From an uncultured Caryophanales bacterium (lineage in GTDB: Bacteria; Bacillota_I; Bacilli_A; RFN20; CAG-826), in contig CAJJXG010000005.1 in NCBI GenBank assembly GCA_905197045.1, forward strand, positions 10,973 to 74,972: DNA of 64,000 nt, written 5' to 3'. Positions within the stretch are counted from its first letter, which is position 1. The number at the start of each line of letters is the position of its first letter. The notes under the pieces are model-generated. The model searched no databases and was not told the DNA's origin. It saw only the letters and a program-made list of their open reading frames with translations. Below are positions 9,349 through 17,267 of the stretch, piece by piece. The position numbers and the translations under genes are program-made.

Positions 9349-9897
9349 ATGGATGCTAGAATCATAAGAACAAGACGAGATTTATCAAACGCTTTAATTC
9401 AACTTTTGGAAACTACCGATTATGACGAGATAAAAGTAATCGACATTTGCAAGAAAGCAATGATTTCAAAAGTAACTTTTTACAACAACTTTAAAAACAA
9501 AAGCGAACTTTTAAACCATATTCTTTTAGAATTTGAAGAAAAGATCAAAAATGATATTGAGAAAGTTGCGCCGGCTTTTCAAAATCAAAAAGACATGATT
9601 TTAGGAATCGTTCGTATTGCTTATAAAAATGTATTAAAAAATAAAGTAATATTTGGAAAAATATTGTCTAATCACCAAACCTCAAGTGTCATAATAGAGT
9701 TAAGGAATTTCATTTGCCAAGAAATCATAAAGCATGGCGACTTATTAATTTCTGATGATAAAAGTTCTGTACCAAAAGAGTATTTTGCAGCCTTTTATAG
9801 CGGAGCTATCACAAGCATTCTCCCAATGGTTTTAAATCAGACTGATGGTGATGATAATGCTCTTGATGAAAACTCTCTAGTAGCTTTATTTTCTTAA
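9349..9897 (+). CDS. TetR/AcrR-family transcriptional regulator
   Basis: 182 residues. N-terminal TetR helix-turn-helix: TRRDLSNALIQLLE, then IKVIDICKKAMISKVTFYNN, then FKNKSELL, the typical TetR recognition helix with TFYNNF. The rest is a helical ligand-binding domain with no recognisable specificity. AAGGAA precedes the ATG. Divergent from the ABC export operon with a palindromic site between them, so it is probably a local repressor responding to the exported compound. Confidence 0.88.
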   Translation: MDARIIRTRRDLSNALIQLLETTDYDEIKVIDICKKAMISKVTFYNNFKNKSELLNHILLEFEEKIKNDIEKVAPAFQNQKDMILGIVRIAYKNVLKNKVIFGKILSNHQTSSVIIELRNFICQEIIKHGDLLISDDKSSVPKEYFAAFYSGAITSILPMVLNQTDGDDNALDENSLVALFS

Positions 9898-10017
9898 TCG
9901 TAATTAGTTAAGCGCTTATATTAATCCCTTTCACTATTTTTAGTAAGTTTTTTACGAGTCAAAAGGTTGTATTTTTTATTGCATTTTGAAATGTTTTTGT
10001 GTACTATAATTTGGCTT

Positions 10018-10091
10018 GCCTCAATAGTTAAGTGGTATAACGGATCCATGGTAAGGATTTATTCGTAGTTCGATTCTGCGTTGAGGCACCA
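10018..10091 (+). tRNA. tRNA-Thr (GGU anticodon)
   Basis: A 74-nt cloverleaf can be folded by eye. The acceptor stem is GCCTCAA/TTGAGGC. The D stem is GTTA/TAAC with loop AGTGGTA. The anticodon stem is GATCC/GGATT (one G-T pair) with loop ATGGTAA, giving anticodon GGT. The T stem is CGTAG/CTGCG with loop TTCGATT. The discriminator is A and CCA is encoded. A TATAAT box lies at 10005-10010, eight bases upstream. The GGT anticodon reads threonine ACC/ACT. Confidence 0.92.
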
Positions 10092-10156
10092 CTGGATTAT
10101 TCTTACGATAAATATCGTATTTCTTATAAAAAGTACCTGTTAAGAGTACTGAAGTT

Positions 10157-10179
10157 AGAGTCAATGTGACTCTTTTTTT
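10157..10179 (+). terminator. Rho-independent terminator after tRNA-Thr
   Basis: Stem AGAGTCA/TGACTCT with loop ATG followed by seven T. It lies 65 bp after the tRNA. Between the two are further short inverted repeats (ACGATA/TATCGT near 10105 and AGTAC/GTACT near 10131), which could be tRNA trailer structure or part of an RNA for the adjacent TnpB-like gene. Confidence 0.75.
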
Positions 10180-10194
10180 ATCTTTAGCATCTTT

Positions 10195-11436
10195 TTAAGC
10201 AAATAATTGAAGTTGCTCAACTTTAGATTCTTTAAATAAATACTCACTTTTTAAATTATGTTTATTTATTAAATAAGATAATAAAGTTTTTGCAGCGTTC
10301 AAATTCTTGTCAAAAACATTTCCACAGTCACAATGAATTAAATCAGATTTATTATCTTTAACAAAGGCTCCACACTTATGACAAATCTTGCTAATATCGC
10401 AATCTAAATCAACTATAAGTAAAACCGTGTTAAAGCGTTTTGAATACTCTTCTAAAGAAAGATAAAACTGGTTCATTAAAAAAGATTCTATAACATTCTT
10501 TTTTGTTAAATCCTTAAAATATATAGCTTTTGCAGGTTTTTCGATAGAAATATAACTATATTTTTTCGCAAGTTCAATAACGATTGGAGCAAATTTAGCT
10601 CTTAATTTTCGTCTAATTGATTCATATGTTTTATTAAATCTTTTTTCTAAACGAACGACATTATTTGATATAATTCCACCATTTTTCTTTAACGCTTCTT
10701 TTCGATAAATTGAAAGTTTAACTAGTTTATCCAAATTATAGCTCTCTTTATTTAAATAAAGATTAAATGTTGTGAAATTATTATTAGTATCATAAATATA
10801 AATTGAAGATAATCCATTTAATACAATTGATGCAGCTAAAGATTCCTTCTTAGAAAAACTCTTTTCTTTATAAGTTTGTCCAAATATATAAAATGCGCCA
10901 TCAATTCTTTCAACATATAAATATCTAAAATTATGAAAGAATTTGTTTTTTGGAGAGATCTTACCTTTTACCGAACTTGCTAAAAATTCAACCTCCTTCC
11001 AAGAAAATTTAAAACTTCCGCGATTAAAGCGAATCACTTCTCTTTGCTTATTTAACGGATATGAATTAATTTTACTTTCTTCCTTACTTTTCTTGATTTC
11101 ATATTTTGAAAATAATTCAAAAGAAACAAACTCAAAATGATCAAGGTAAGCATAACTAGCAAAATTATATTTCTTACTCTCCTTAAATCGCTTAATTATT
11201 CCATAAACAAAGGGGCGAAGTGAAGATGAAGCTACTTTCCCTTTGACTGTTACATTAAATCTTTCTTCAATCTTTTTATCTAAAAATTTTCTTAATCTTT
11301 TTTTAAATTCAAATTCCTTTAATAGTTTTCTTTCTTCTTCCTTATTTAAATAAAGGCGAAAATGTTCAAACTCGCTACAAATATTATCAAGCATTCTTAA
11401 AACGAGAATTATTAAAAAGTTGTTGTGTGTTTCCAC
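10195..11436 (-). CDS. TnpB-like RuvC protein, apparently nuclease-dead (TldR-like candidate)
   Basis: 413 residues from a GTG at 11436; a stop codon lies directly before it. An ATG at 11394 is an alternative start, and neither has a good Shine-Dalgarno. The fold order matches TnpB: FRLYLNKEEERK at the N-terminus, RYLYVERIDGAFYIFGQTY, an RRKLRAKF helix, RuvC-II YISIEKPAK with Glu299, and a zinc ribbon CHKC (352-355) with CDC (369-371), followed by FDKNLNAAKTLL. By my alignment the RuvC-I Asp is Leu206 (VLNGLSS where TnpB has IDLGLxx). The RuvC-III Asp of DxNAA is Asn378. Two of three catalytic acids are therefore missing while the frame is intact. No TnpA or transposon partner is seen. TnpB-derived nuclease-dead RNA-guided repressors (TldR) are known; this could be another exaptation, or a recently inactivated TnpB. 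Confidence 0.75.
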   Translation of the reverse strand: METHNNFLIILVLRMLDNICSEFEHFRLYLNKEEERKLLKEFEFKKRLRKFLDKKIEERFNVTVKGKVASSSLRPFVYGIIKRFKESKKYNFASYAYLDHFEFVSFELFSKYEIKKSKEESKINSYPLNKQREVIRFNRGSFKFSWKEVEFLASSVKGKISPKNKFFHNFRYLYVERIDGAFYIFGQTYKEKSFSKKESLAASIVLNGLSSIYIYDTNNNFTTFNLYLNKESYNLDKLVKLSIYRKEALKKNGGIISNNVVRLEKRFNKTYESIRRKLRAKFAPIVIELAKKYSYISIEKPAKAIYFKDLTKKNVIESFLMNQFYLSLEEYSKRFNTVLLIVDLDCDISKICHKCGAFVKDNKSDLIHCDCGNVFDKNLNAAKTLLSYLINKHNLKSEYLFKESKVEQLQLFA

Positions 11437-11488
11437 TTAGCATCTGCTGCCTTAACGCCTCAACCATGCGCTTATATTCTCGATTTTC

Positions 11489-11511
11489 CTCCTTTCATTA
11501 ATATAAAGGAG
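11489..11511 (-). promoter_or_regulatory. Hairpin sequestering a Shine-Dalgarno upstream of the TnpB-like gene
   Basis: On the minus strand CTCCTTT and AAAGGAG form a perfect 7-bp stem around a 9-nt loop, hiding a strong AAAGGAGG. The nearest ATG downstream (11467) is 20 bases away and opens a 26-codon frame, beginning MVEALRQQMLSGN, that ends (TGA 11387-11389) across the alternative ATG of the TnpB-like gene. The stretch 11440-11470 is noticeably more GC-rich than its surroundings. It may be a leader, a coupled short peptide or a structured RNA. Confidence 0.35.
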
Positions 11512-11548
11512 TTTATTAATAAAAAAATAAAAAAATATTTATGAATTT

Positions 11549-12838
11549 TTAAATTTCTTCTACGAGTAAATCGTAAACAAAAGAATTTACTACTTTTACA
11601 TTAACTACATCACCTATTTGATGATCTTTTTTCTTTAATAATATGACTTTGCCATCAACATCATCTGGAGCGTTAAAATCACAGCTTAATAAGTATTCGT
11701 TTTTCTTTTCATCAATTATTAATGCTTTAAAAACACGTCCAATCATTTCCTTATTTAAGGCATAAGAAATTTTGGCTTGCAACTCCATAATTTCTTGTTT
11801 TCTTTTAATTTTTGTCGATTCTCTAACTTGATGAGGCAAAGAATATGCCTTTGTCCCTTCTTCTCTAGAATAAGTGAAAACCCCTAGATGATTAAATTTA
11901 AACTCGTTAACAAATTCTTTAAGTTCATCAAATTCTTTTTTGCTCTCTCCAGGAAAACCTACTATTAAAGTGGTTCTTAAAATGGCATCAGGTATTTCTC
12001 TTTTAATCTTTTTAATTAAACTAACTATTGTTTCTTTATCGTCTTTTCGGTTCATCGCTTTTAAAAGAGGATTCGAAATATGTTGAAGAGGAATATCAAA
12101 ATAATGTGAGCACTTAGGATGAGTTTTAATAAAATCAATCAGTTCATCACTTAATCCATCAGGGTATAAATATAAAGTTTTAATGAATTCAATTTCAGGA
12201 ATTTTATCTAATTCAGTTAATAAGTCTACTAAAGTGCACTTTTTTTCTTTAAAATCCTTACCATAGCTTGTTGGATCTTGAGCGATTAGGACTAATTCTT
12301 TTACACCTTTTTTAGCTACTTTTTTAGCATAAGTTACTAGCTCTTCGATAGGATAAGAAACAAATCGACCCCTAATATAAGGAATAGCACAATAAGCACA
12401 AAACTTATTACAACCTTCAGCAATTTTTAAGTAAGTAATTGCTTTATCATTATTTATTCTTTCTTTAATATCAAAAGCAGGTAACGTAACTTCATCACCA
12501 AACATTTTAGAAACTAAAGAAGGCAATTTTTGGTATTCATCTTTAAAAGGAATCCAAAGATCTACTTCTGGAATCGCTTCTTTTAATTCTTCAAAATATC
12601 TTTCAACAAGACAACCAACTACTATAGTTTTCTTTTTATAAGTAAGACAATCTAAAATTGTATCGATATTTTCTTTTTTCGCACTTAAAATAAAGCCGCA
12701 TGTATTAATAATTATTACATCGGCTTCATTTAAAGAAGAAACAATTTCAAAATGTGGTTTTTTAAAAAGCGCTAAAATTGCTTCACTATCAACTTGGTTT
12801 TTAGCGCAGCCTAAAGAAACAAGAGCTATCTTCTTCAT
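11549..12838 (-). CDS. rimO: Ribosomal protein uS12 methylthiotransferase RimO
   Basis: Radical-SAM enzyme that methylthiolates an aspartate of ribosomal protein S12. 429 residues. The N-terminal UPF0004 domain starts VSLGCAKNQVDSE, the RimO hallmark that separates it from MiaB. Three cluster cysteines are at 11, 47 and 76. The radical-SAM motif CNKFCAYC (Cys143, 147, 150) is followed by AIPYIRGRF. GFPGESKKEF and a C-terminal TRAM-like domain (from about residue 365) are present. The ATG overlaps the malQ stop (ATGA), so it is co-translated with malQ. Confidence 0.93.
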   Translation of the reverse strand: MKKIALVSLGCAKNQVDSEAILALFKKPHFEIVSSLNEADVIIINTCGFILSAKKENIDTILDCLTYKKKTIVVGCLVERYFEELKEAIPEVDLWIPFKDEYQKLPSLVSKMFGDEVTLPAFDIKERINNDKAITYLKIAEGCNKFCAYCAIPYIRGRFVSYPIEELVTYAKKVAKKGVKELVLIAQDPTSYGKDFKEKKCTLVDLLTELDKIPEIEFIKTLYLYPDGLSDELIDFIKTHPKCSHYFDIPLQHISNPLLKAMNRKDDKETIVSLIKKIKREIPDAILRTTLIVGFPGESKKEFDELKEFVNEFKFNHLGVFTYSREEGTKAYSLPHQVRESTKIKRKQEIMELQAKISYALNKEMIGRVFKALIIDEKKNEYLLSCDFNAPDDVDGKVILLKKKDHQIGDVVNVKVVNSFVYDLLVEEI

Positions 12839-14283
12839 CTATTAAACTTTTTATTTAAACCTTTAATAAAAGGTATAACTTCAACAAATTCAGTAAAATC
12901 TACTAATTTATATTCCCAGTTAGTTCCACCAAGTATTCCAGGAACATTCATTCTAGCTTCATTATCTTTCCATAAATAATCTTGAATAGGAATAATTGCT
13001 GTATCACAAATTGAGCCAAAGATCATATTAAAGAGTTTTTCTTTGATGCTTCTTCCTTTAATACCATCTCTTCTCATAATTATTTTCAAAAGCTCGATTT
13101 CATTGTCTTTTAAATTCTTATACCAACCTCTTAAAGTGTCATTGTCATGAGTTCCAGAATAAATGATTTGATTTTCACTGACTTCAAAAGTTTGATTAAA
13201 AACAGTAAATTCAAGAACATTCATACCTTTAAGATGATATTTGTCTCTTAACTCTAAAACACTAGGGAATAAATCGCCTAAATCTTCAGCAATAATTTTA
13301 ATGTCAGAGTGCTTTGTAAATAAAAGATTAAACAATTCATCACCATAAGCGTGTTTCCATTCACCAACTATAGCAGTATTGCAGTCTCTATCAACAGCCC
13401 AATAAGTGTCAAAAGCTCTAAAATGGTCAATTCGGATAATATCAAATAAAGAAGCAGCAAATTCAATTCTTTCCATCCAGAAAGTAAAATTATCTTCTTT
13501 CATGTATTCCCAATCATAAATTGGGTTGCCCCATCTTTGACCGGTGGCTGAAAAATAATCTGGTGGTACTCCAGCAACTTCTTCAGGAATATCATTTTCA
13601 TCAAGCTTAAACTCATCTTGATTAGCCCAACAATCACTACTATTTCCACCAACATAAAAAGGAATGTCGCCCATTAATTCAACGCCATTTTTATTGATGT
13701 ATTCTTTGAGTTTTTTAAATTGTCTAAAAGCAATAAATTGACACCATTCAAGGAATAAAATGTCATCCATAAATGGAGTAAAATCAAATTCATGACGATA
13801 ATGAGCATATCTTTCTTTCTTGTCCCAATACCACCAATCTTGATAATTATTTTTTAAACTTAAAATTTGGAATTGAGCATAATCTTCAACCCAAGGATTT
13901 TCCTTAACAAATTTTTTGAAAACTGGTTTTGAAAGAAGGTCTTGATTTTTCTTAAAAGCTTCTTTTAAATATTTTTCTTTATGAGCTCTGACTGCTGGAT
14001 AATCAACAAGCTTTTTATTTTTGTTAAATGGTTTAAGATTTTCAATTAAGCCTTCTTTTTCAAGTTCATAAAGGTCGATATAAATTGAATCAATTGCATG
14101 TCCACAAATTGATTGATATGGACTATTACCATAACCTGTTGGATTTAGTGGGAGGATTTGCCAAATTTTAATATTTGCCTTTTTTAAATAATCAACAAAT
14201 TTATAAGCGTTCTCCCCAAAATCTCCAATCCCAAAATCTCCTGGGAGTGAGCTTATAGCCATTAATATTCCATTAGTTTTCAT
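12835..14283 (-). CDS. malQ: 4-alpha-glucanotransferase (amylomaltase, GH77)
   Basis: Transfers alpha-1,4-glucan segments between maltodextrins in the cytoplasm, releasing glucose. 482 residues, normal bacterial length. Motifs: GILMAISSLPGDFGIGDFG at the N-terminus, WQILPLNPTGYGNSPYQ, IRIDHFRAFDTYW with the catalytic Asp nucleophile, IIAEDLGDL with the acid/base Glu, and YSGTHDNDT. No Shine-Dalgarno is present; TATAAT ends eight bases before the ATG, suggesting a leaderless message. Pairing with rimO is operonic but functionally unrelated. Confidence 0.93.
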   Translation of the reverse strand: MKTNGILMAISSLPGDFGIGDFGENAYKFVDYLKKANIKIWQILPLNPTGYGNSPYQSICGHAIDSIYIDLYELEKEGLIENLKPFNKNKKLVDYPAVRAHKEKYLKEAFKKNQDLLSKPVFKKFVKENPWVEDYAQFQILSLKNNYQDWWYWDKKERYAHYRHEFDFTPFMDDILFLEWCQFIAFRQFKKLKEYINKNGVELMGDIPFYVGGNSSDCWANQDEFKLDENDIPEEVAGVPPDYFSATGQRWGNPIYDWEYMKEDNFTFWMERIEFAASLFDIIRIDHFRAFDTYWAVDRDCNTAIVGEWKHAYGDELFNLLFTKHSDIKIIAEDLGDLFPSVLELRDKYHLKGMNVLEFTVFNQTFEVSENQIIYSGTHDNDTLRGWYKNLKDNEIELLKIIMRRDGIKGRSIKEKLFNMIFGSICDTAIIPIQDYLWKDNEARMNVPGILGGTNWEYKLVDFTEFVEVIPFIKGLNKKFNR

Positions 14284-14291
14284 ACGAAAAA

Positions 14292-14329
14292 ATTATATGT
14301 AAATATTATTATGTTGTAAACATAATAAT
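14292..14329 (-). promoter_or_regulatory. malQ promoter overlapped by a palindromic repeat
   Basis: Minus-strand TTTACA (14315-14320) and TATAAT (14292-14297) are spaced 17 bp. A perfect inverted repeat with 11-bp arms ATTATTATGTT/AACATAATAAT and a 3-bp spacer (14305-14329) covers the -35 box, so it may be an operator. Twenty-four of its bases recur identically at 46606-46629. Confidence 0.6.
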
Positions 14330-14458
14330 TAGTTAAGCACAATCAAAGTAAATATAGCATTTCAATATAATCGCCTTAAAAAGTAAAATAACGGTTTTAG
14401 CATAGATTCATAAAAATAATTTAAACAATGTTAAAGAAATTATGGTAAATATCAAAAT

Positions 14459-14490
14459 ACTTTAACGTTAATGTTGCTATAAGTTAAAAT
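14459..14490 (+). promoter_or_regulatory. LacI-type operator and promoter of the metallo-hydrolase gene
   Basis: ACTTTAACGTTAATGT (14459-14474) matches 15 of 16 bases of the palindrome found in the two glycan-locus promoters at 37604 and 45094. TAAAAT at 14485-14490, six bases before the ATG, is a possible -10, with its -35 position (14462-14467) inside the operator. This links the hydrolase gene to the LacI regulator encoded 31 kb away. Confidence 0.5.
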
Positions 14491-14496
14491 AAAGTT

Positions 14497-15327
14497 ATGA
14501 AAATTAAATATCTTGGCACAGCGGCTTATGAAGGAATTCCCGCTCTATTTTGTGAATGTGAAACCTGTAAAAAATCATTAAAACTTGGTGGCAAAAATTT
14601 AAGAACCAGATCCCAAGCTTTAATTAATGATGATTTGTTGATTGACTTTAATTGTGATACTTTATCACACTATTACACTTATAAAATGGATTGGAATAAA
14701 ATTAGAAATTGCCTAATTACTCATTCTCATGATGATCACCTCTATATAAGTGATATTATGCAATTAAGAGGGCATGATTTTTCTCATCCAAACGATGATT
14801 ATTCAATTACATTTCACGCAGGTTTAAGAAGTTTTAAAATGCTAGGTGATGCTTTCGATCTCAAAGGTGTTAATTCAAATGTGTTAAAAAATCATTTTCT
14901 TGAACCATTTAAAGAATATCAAATTGCTTCATATAAAGTTATTCCACTGCCAGCAAATCATGATTTCACTAGTTCACCATATATTTATTACATCGAAAAA
15001 GATGATAAAAAAATGGTTTATGGACATGATAGTGGTTTCTTTTTTGAGGATGTAATTGATGAATTAAGAACTTTAAAGCCATTAAATTTTATTTCTTTAG
15101 ATTGTACTGGTGCACTATTAAAAGGCTGGCGTGATAATCACATGTCTTTGGATGTAAATATAGAATTAATAAATAGACTAAAAGAAGAAGGAATAATTGA
15201 TGACAAAACAATTATAGTGAGCAACCACTTCTCACATAACGGAAAAGCCACATATGAAGATTTAGCAAAAGCTGCAAAGCCTTTTAACATTATAATTTCT
15301 TACGATGGAATGGAAATAGAATTCTAG
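14497..15327 (+). CDS. MBL-fold metallo-hydrolase, PhnP-like
   Basis: 276 residues. A metallo-beta-lactamase fold with the metal motif THSHDDH (HxHxDH), further histidines in PANHDF, YGHDSGFF with a bridging Asp, and VSNHFSHNG near the end. The opening LGTAAYEGIPALFCECETCKK, with a CxxC, resembles PhnP and related phosphodiesterases. The precise substrate (a cyclic phosphate or nucleotide) cannot be told. It has its own promoter region with a LacI-type operator and a terminator at 15367, so it is monocistronic. No Shine-Dalgarno is evident. Confidence 0.8.
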   Translation: MKIKYLGTAAYEGIPALFCECETCKKSLKLGGKNLRTRSQALINDDLLIDFNCDTLSHYYTYKMDWNKIRNCLITHSHDDHLYISDIMQLRGHDFSHPNDDYSITFHAGLRSFKMLGDAFDLKGVNSNVLKNHFLEPFKEYQIASYKVIPLPANHDFTSSPYIYYIEKDDKKMVYGHDSGFFFEDVIDELRTLKPLNFISLDCTGALLKGWRDNHMSLDVNIELINRLKEEGIIDDKTIIVSNHFSHNGKATYEDLAKAAKPFNIIISYDGMEIEF

Positions 15328-15366
15328 AGATATATTTTTGGTATTAAAACATTTTAAATTAAAGAA

Positions 15367-15416
15367 AAAAGCTACAAAACTCAAATATTTTTAAGAAATG
15401 TAGCTTTTATTTTTAT
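15367..15416. terminator. Bidirectional rho-independent terminator
   Basis: Ten-bp stem AAAAGCTACA (15367-15376) with TGTAGCTTTT (15399-15408), followed by T-rich tracts on both strands. It can end the metallo-hydrolase transcript on the plus strand and the long glycan operon on the minus strand. Confidence 0.75.
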
Positions 15417-15752
15417 CTAATTTAATTTAACTTCAATTTGGCATTGTTCGTCAATTTTTTCTTTAAATTTAATTACCAAAGTATTATAACACCTACTTCT
15501 TTCTCCAAATGATAAAGGCATTAAAGATTCATCTTTTTGGAAAATTCCAAACTTAATAGGTTTGCCATTTAGAAGAACTTCTTTTACTGTATCCAACCCT
15601 TTAAATAGATTGTATTTAAAAATAATTTCTCTTTCTTTAATATTATCTTTAAATTCGCCATTAGCTTTTGAAATATTAATCTTGAAAGAATTGCTATTTT
15701 TATCATAGTTTGAAGTAAATTCTGTTGTTCTAAAATTGCCTCTCTTTTTTTA
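15417..15752 (-). pseudogene. C-terminal remnant of a glycoside hydrolase (GH31-like)
   Basis: An open minus-strand frame of about 110 codons without a start, preceded by an in-frame TAA and ending TAG at 15417-15419. It reads RGNFRTTEFTSNYD, ISKANGEFKDNIKERE, then VKEVLLNGKPIKFG, the beta-sandwich pattern seen at the end of GH31-type glucosidases (DUF5110-like). It begins 9 bp after the MATE stop and ends at the terminator. I take it as what remains of a once complete enzyme of the locus after deletion of its 5' part. The family call is tentative. Confidence 0.45.
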
Positions 15753-15760
15753 TTCTTAAT

Positions 15761-17209
15761 TTATTTTTCTATAATTCCATTTTCCTTAAACTTACTGTTA
15801 AAAATTATAAATATTAAAGTTGCACCTCCCATAAGAATAAAACTAATTAACCAAGCAGCTGGATTTGAAAAACATAAACCAATGTAACTACTATCTGAAT
15901 GAGTAGTTTGATAATTATTGTCAATTAAATAAGGTAATAAAAAGCAGACTACTATTCGTGCTATTAATTCACCAATACCACTTAAAAACGGAATCAAAGG
16001 CTTTTTAATTCCTTGCAAGCTACTTCTGGAAATCATTAAAAGTGCTTGCATAATTAAAGACGGAGAAATTATATAAAGATATATTGAAACGTAATAAACA
16101 ATTTCTGAATTTATATCTTCAGCATTTAAGAAAATATAAGGTACATATTTTGCACTTACTATTCCAATTAAGCAAATTACAACATATAAAATAATCGCTG
16201 TTAAAGAAGCTTCAAGTATTCCTTTTCGTATCCTTTTATATTTTCTAGCGCCATAATTTTGCCCGACAAATGTTAACAATGAACTCGCTAAAACACTAAA
16301 AACTATCGTCAAATAATTTTCAAATTGCGAATAACAAGTCATTGCACTACTTGCGTCTGGACCATATAAATTAATCTGGCTATTTTGTACAAAACTACCA
16401 ATAAATAAAATCGACCATTGAAAACCGAGTGGCAAACCTAGCTTTAATAAATCGTAATAAATAGTTTTGTCAAATTTAGCAGATTTAAAAGAAAATTTAA
16501 GAGATGGATGTTTCTTTATAAGATAAAAATAGTTTATCAACAAACTTAAAAAAATAACGATTGTATTAGCTATCCCACATCCTAATGTATCTAATGAAAG
16601 TAAATTTTGTGCTGTAAACAAAAACACCAATAAAATGTTTAATAAAGAAGTCGATAAACTTACTATTAAAGGAAAAGTGGAGTTACCTAATGCACGTAAA
16701 AAGTTACTAACTAAATTGTTTAAGGCGTTTAAGATAAAAAACCCTAAAATTATTAAGATATAAGTTTTTGCTTTCTCATAAAAAATAGCATCTATATTTA
16801 AAAAATTCATTAATGGGTCAATGCATGAAAGCCCTAATATAGAAATTATTATTGCGATTATTGTGGTCAATACTATTGAAACATTTAAAACTTTTTTTAA
16901 ACTTTCAATATCTTTTGCGCCAGCTTTTTGTGAGCCAATAACTGAAAATCCGCTCGCGCAACCAAAACTAAATTGAAACAAAAGAGAATTAATCGCTCCA
17001 GTTTGATTCATTGCAACTACGCTATTACTACCAACTGTAGATTTTAAAACTAGCGTATTAATTAAACTTAGACTAGTTCCTAAAAGATTCGATATCAAAA
17101 TAGGAAAGCCAAATAAAATTATTGTTTTAAAAGGTCGACCATTTGTTAAATCTTGAAACGCGAATATTTTTTTAATTTTTGATATAAAAGCATTGCCTTT
17201 AACTTCCAT
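15761..17209 (-). CDS. MATE-family multidrug/Na+ antiporter
   Basis: 482 residues with about 12 hydrophobic helices in two repeats. Conserved family features include FGFPILISNLLGTSL at helix 1, GCASGFSVIGSQKAGAKD between helices 2 and 3, and the related FVGQNYGARKYKRI in the second half. The ATG at 17209 is preferred over the TTG two codons upstream because GAGG lies seven bases before it. It is the last intact gene of the glycan operon. It may export a toxic aglycone or be unrelated to glycan use. Confidence 0.88.
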   Translation of the reverse strand: MEVKGNAFISKIKKIFAFQDLTNGRPFKTIILFGFPILISNLLGTSLSLINTLVLKSTVGSNSVVAMNQTGAINSLLFQFSFGCASGFSVIGSQKAGAKDIESLKKVLNVSIVLTTIIAIIISILGLSCIDPLMNFLNIDAIFYEKAKTYILIILGFFILNALNNLVSNFLRALGNSTFPLIVSLSTSLLNILLVFLFTAQNLLSLDTLGCGIANTIVIFLSLLINYFYLIKKHPSLKFSFKSAKFDKTIYYDLLKLGLPLGFQWSILFIGSFVQNSQINLYGPDASSAMTCYSQFENYLTIVFSVLASSLLTFVGQNYGARKYKRIRKGILEASLTAIILYVVICLIGIVSAKYVPYIFLNAEDINSEIVYYVSIYLYIISPSLIMQALLMISRSSLQGIKKPLIPFLSGIGELIARIVVCFLLPYLIDNNYQTTHSDSSYIGLCFSNPAAWLISFILMGGATLIFIIFNSKFKENGIIEK

Positions 17210-17267
17210 ATTCAATCCTCAAAACTAAAATAGTTTTTTAGGTAAAATAATTAATATCTCTATGGCA

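Noticed and set aside
10195..11436. Active IS605/IS607 transposon
   Set aside because: No tyrosine or serine transposase gene, no recognisable transposon ends, and the TnpB-like active site appears incomplete.
14305..14329. Rho-independent terminator
   Set aside because: The stem is almost all A-T, there is no adjacent T-tract, and it overlaps a good malQ -35 box.
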